A DNA stretch of 7,187 nt from JAERML01 sp035687895 (GTDB lineage: Bacteria; Bacteroidota; Ignavibacteria; UBA10030; UBA6906). Positions 6,298-7,187 of the stretch are shown in pieces. The stretch covers positions 1 through 7,187 of the forward strand of contig DASRUE010000194.1 in NCBI GenBank assembly GCA_035687895.1, in the 5' to 3' direction. The notes below the pieces were generated by a model. The model was not told where the DNA came from. It saw only the letters and a program-made list of their open reading frames with translations, and did not search any database. The translations under genes and the position numbers were made by a program. Numbering within the stretch: position 1 is the first letter of the stretch; the number at the start of each line of letters is the position of its first letter.

Positions 6298-6343
6298 TCG
6301 GTGCGCCGACCGCCCGATAGAACTGATTCCTCACATCTCGCCG

Positions 6344-6350
6344 AAGGAGA
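6344..6350 (+). promoter_or_regulatory. Shine-Dalgarno of the OPT transporter
   Basis: AAGGAGA lies 6 nt before the ATG at 6357 and fixes this start. The sequence immediately after it matches the conserved N-terminal motif of the family. Confidence 0.65.
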
Positions 6351-6356
6351 ATCTGT

Positions 6357-7187
6357 ATGGAGTTACCTGGCAAGTCAACAAGTGATCTTCCGGAGAATGC
6401 GTACAAGGAACTGAAACCAGGAGAGACGTATCGTCCGATCATGGACCCGACCCGGGCCTATCCCGAAATAACGGTGTGGTCTGTTGGGTGGGGTCTGGTT
6501 ATGGCCGTTCTCTTTTCGGCTGCCGCCGCCTATTCAGGCCTGAAGATCGGACAGGTGTTCGAGGCTGCCATTCCAATTGCCATCCTTGCCGTAGGACTTT
6601 CTGGTGCGTTCAAGAGAAAGGACGCACTCGGACAGAATGTGATTATCCAATCCATCGGCGGCGCCTCCGGCGTTATTGTGGCCGGTGCCATCTTCACCAT
6701 TCCTGCTCTGTACATCCTCAACCTTCCTGCGAGCTTCTTCAAGGTGTTCATGGCGTCGTGCACGGGCGGGTTTCTCGGTATTCTCTTTTTGATTCCATTC
6801 AGGAAGTATTTCGTAAAGGATATGCACGGGGTGTTGCCGTTTCCGGAAGCGACCGCAACTACCGAAATCCTGGTTGCCGGGGAAAAGGGAGGGAAACAGG
6901 CCAGTGTTCTCGTTGCCGCCGGTTTGATAGGAGGTTTGTTTGATTATGCGTTTAGCGCATTTGGCGCCTGGTCGGAAGTCATTACCTCGCGCATGTTCCA
7001 TTATGGCGATCTGCTTGCCGAGAAGGTGAAGATCGTTGCCCGGCTAAACGTGTCGGCCATGGTGTTCGGGTTGGGATATATTGTCGGACTGAAGTACTCT
7101 GCCATCATTGCCGCGGGTTCGTTCCTCTCGTGGTTCGTACTGGTGCCGCTCGTGTATGAGTTCGGGAGTCAGCTTGCTGTTCCTCTT
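6357..7187 (+). CDS. OPT-family oligopeptide transporter, N-terminal part (3' end beyond window)
   Basis: The frame is open for 277 codons to the right edge, perhaps 40 percent of the usual length. It opens with LPENAYKELKPGETY (11-25), a hallmark of the bacterial OPT/YSL branch, and has LPFPEATATTEILVAGE (160-176), the most conserved OPT block, before further helices. Hydrophobic segments lie at about 38-58, 66-84, 100-122, 130-148, 183-205 and 232-265, matching a polytopic inner-membrane protein. OPT members are secondary, proton-coupled carriers of small peptides or metal chelates. Directly following pepT, this one most likely feeds short peptides to it, though metal-chelate transport cannot be excluded from sequence alone. 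The 59-bp gap carries a good ribosome site and no convincing terminator, so a pepT-OPT operon is likely. Confidence 0.92.
   Translation, partial: MELPGKSTSDLPENAYKELKPGETYRPIMDPTRAYPEITVWSVGWGLVMAVLFSAAAAYSGLKIGQVFEAAIPIAILAVGLSGAFKRKDALGQNVIIQSIGGASGVIVAGAIFTIPALYILNLPASFFKVFMASCTGGFLGILFLIPFRKYFVKDMHGVLPFPEATATTEILVAGEKGGKQASVLVAAGLIGGLFDYAFSAFGAWSEVITSRMFHYGDLLAEKVKIVARLNVSAMVFGLGYIVGLKYSAIIAAGSFLSWFVLVPLVYEFGSQLAVPL

Noticed and set aside
6297..6310. Hairpin GTCGG/CCGAC right after pepT as a terminator
   Set aside because: The stem is only 5 bp, has no T-run and lies ahead of a co-directional gene with its own ribosome site 34 bp further on.

Overview
The window reads as bacterial chromosome of roughly mid-50s percent GC. 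It has dense genes, secreted carbohydrate-active proteins, a pepT–OPT peptide-uptake pair and a REP-associated transposase locus. The style fits the Bacteroidota/Ignavibacteriota (FCB) side of the tree, but no rRNA or other strong taxonomic marker is present, so this is a weak inference.

Layout. Positions 1-2503 (minus, 3' end cut by the window edge) hold a long uninterrupted frame for a secreted glycogen-debranching / amylo-alpha-1,6-glucosidase-type enzyme. It also carries the start of a glucodextranase-C-like module. Its reading frame begins at an ATA codon placed exactly where a strong Shine-Dalgarno sequence expects the start. Positions 2555-3274 hold a small mobile element: a REP-associated tyrosine (HUH) transposase gene (RAYT) with GTAG-headed hairpins at both ends. 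A third copy of the same hairpin lies inside the gene, exactly where the frame breaks. Positions 3271-4521 (minus) encode a secreted alpha/beta-hydrolase esterase of the Fes/CE1 type with an N-terminal E-set/CBM48-like domain. Positions 4563-4874 (minus) encode a small two-helix membrane protein. Divergently, on the plus strand, lie pepT (5038-6297) and the first 277 codons of an OPT-family oligopeptide transporter (6357 to the right edge).

How the genes fit together. The minus-strand set (membrane protein, esterase, debranching enzyme) looks like one transcription direction devoted to extracytoplasmic glycan or ester processing. The RAYT/REP element has been interposed between the esterase and the debranching enzyme. 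The plus-strand pair is a coherent peptide-scavenging unit: OPT imports small peptides and PepT removes the N-terminal residue from tripeptides. The most interesting part of the window is the RAYT/REP locus. Three hairpins of one family show compensatory base changes, one copy seems to have inactivated its own transposase by a 28-bp insertion, and a fourth look-alike lies in-frame inside the debranching enzyme.
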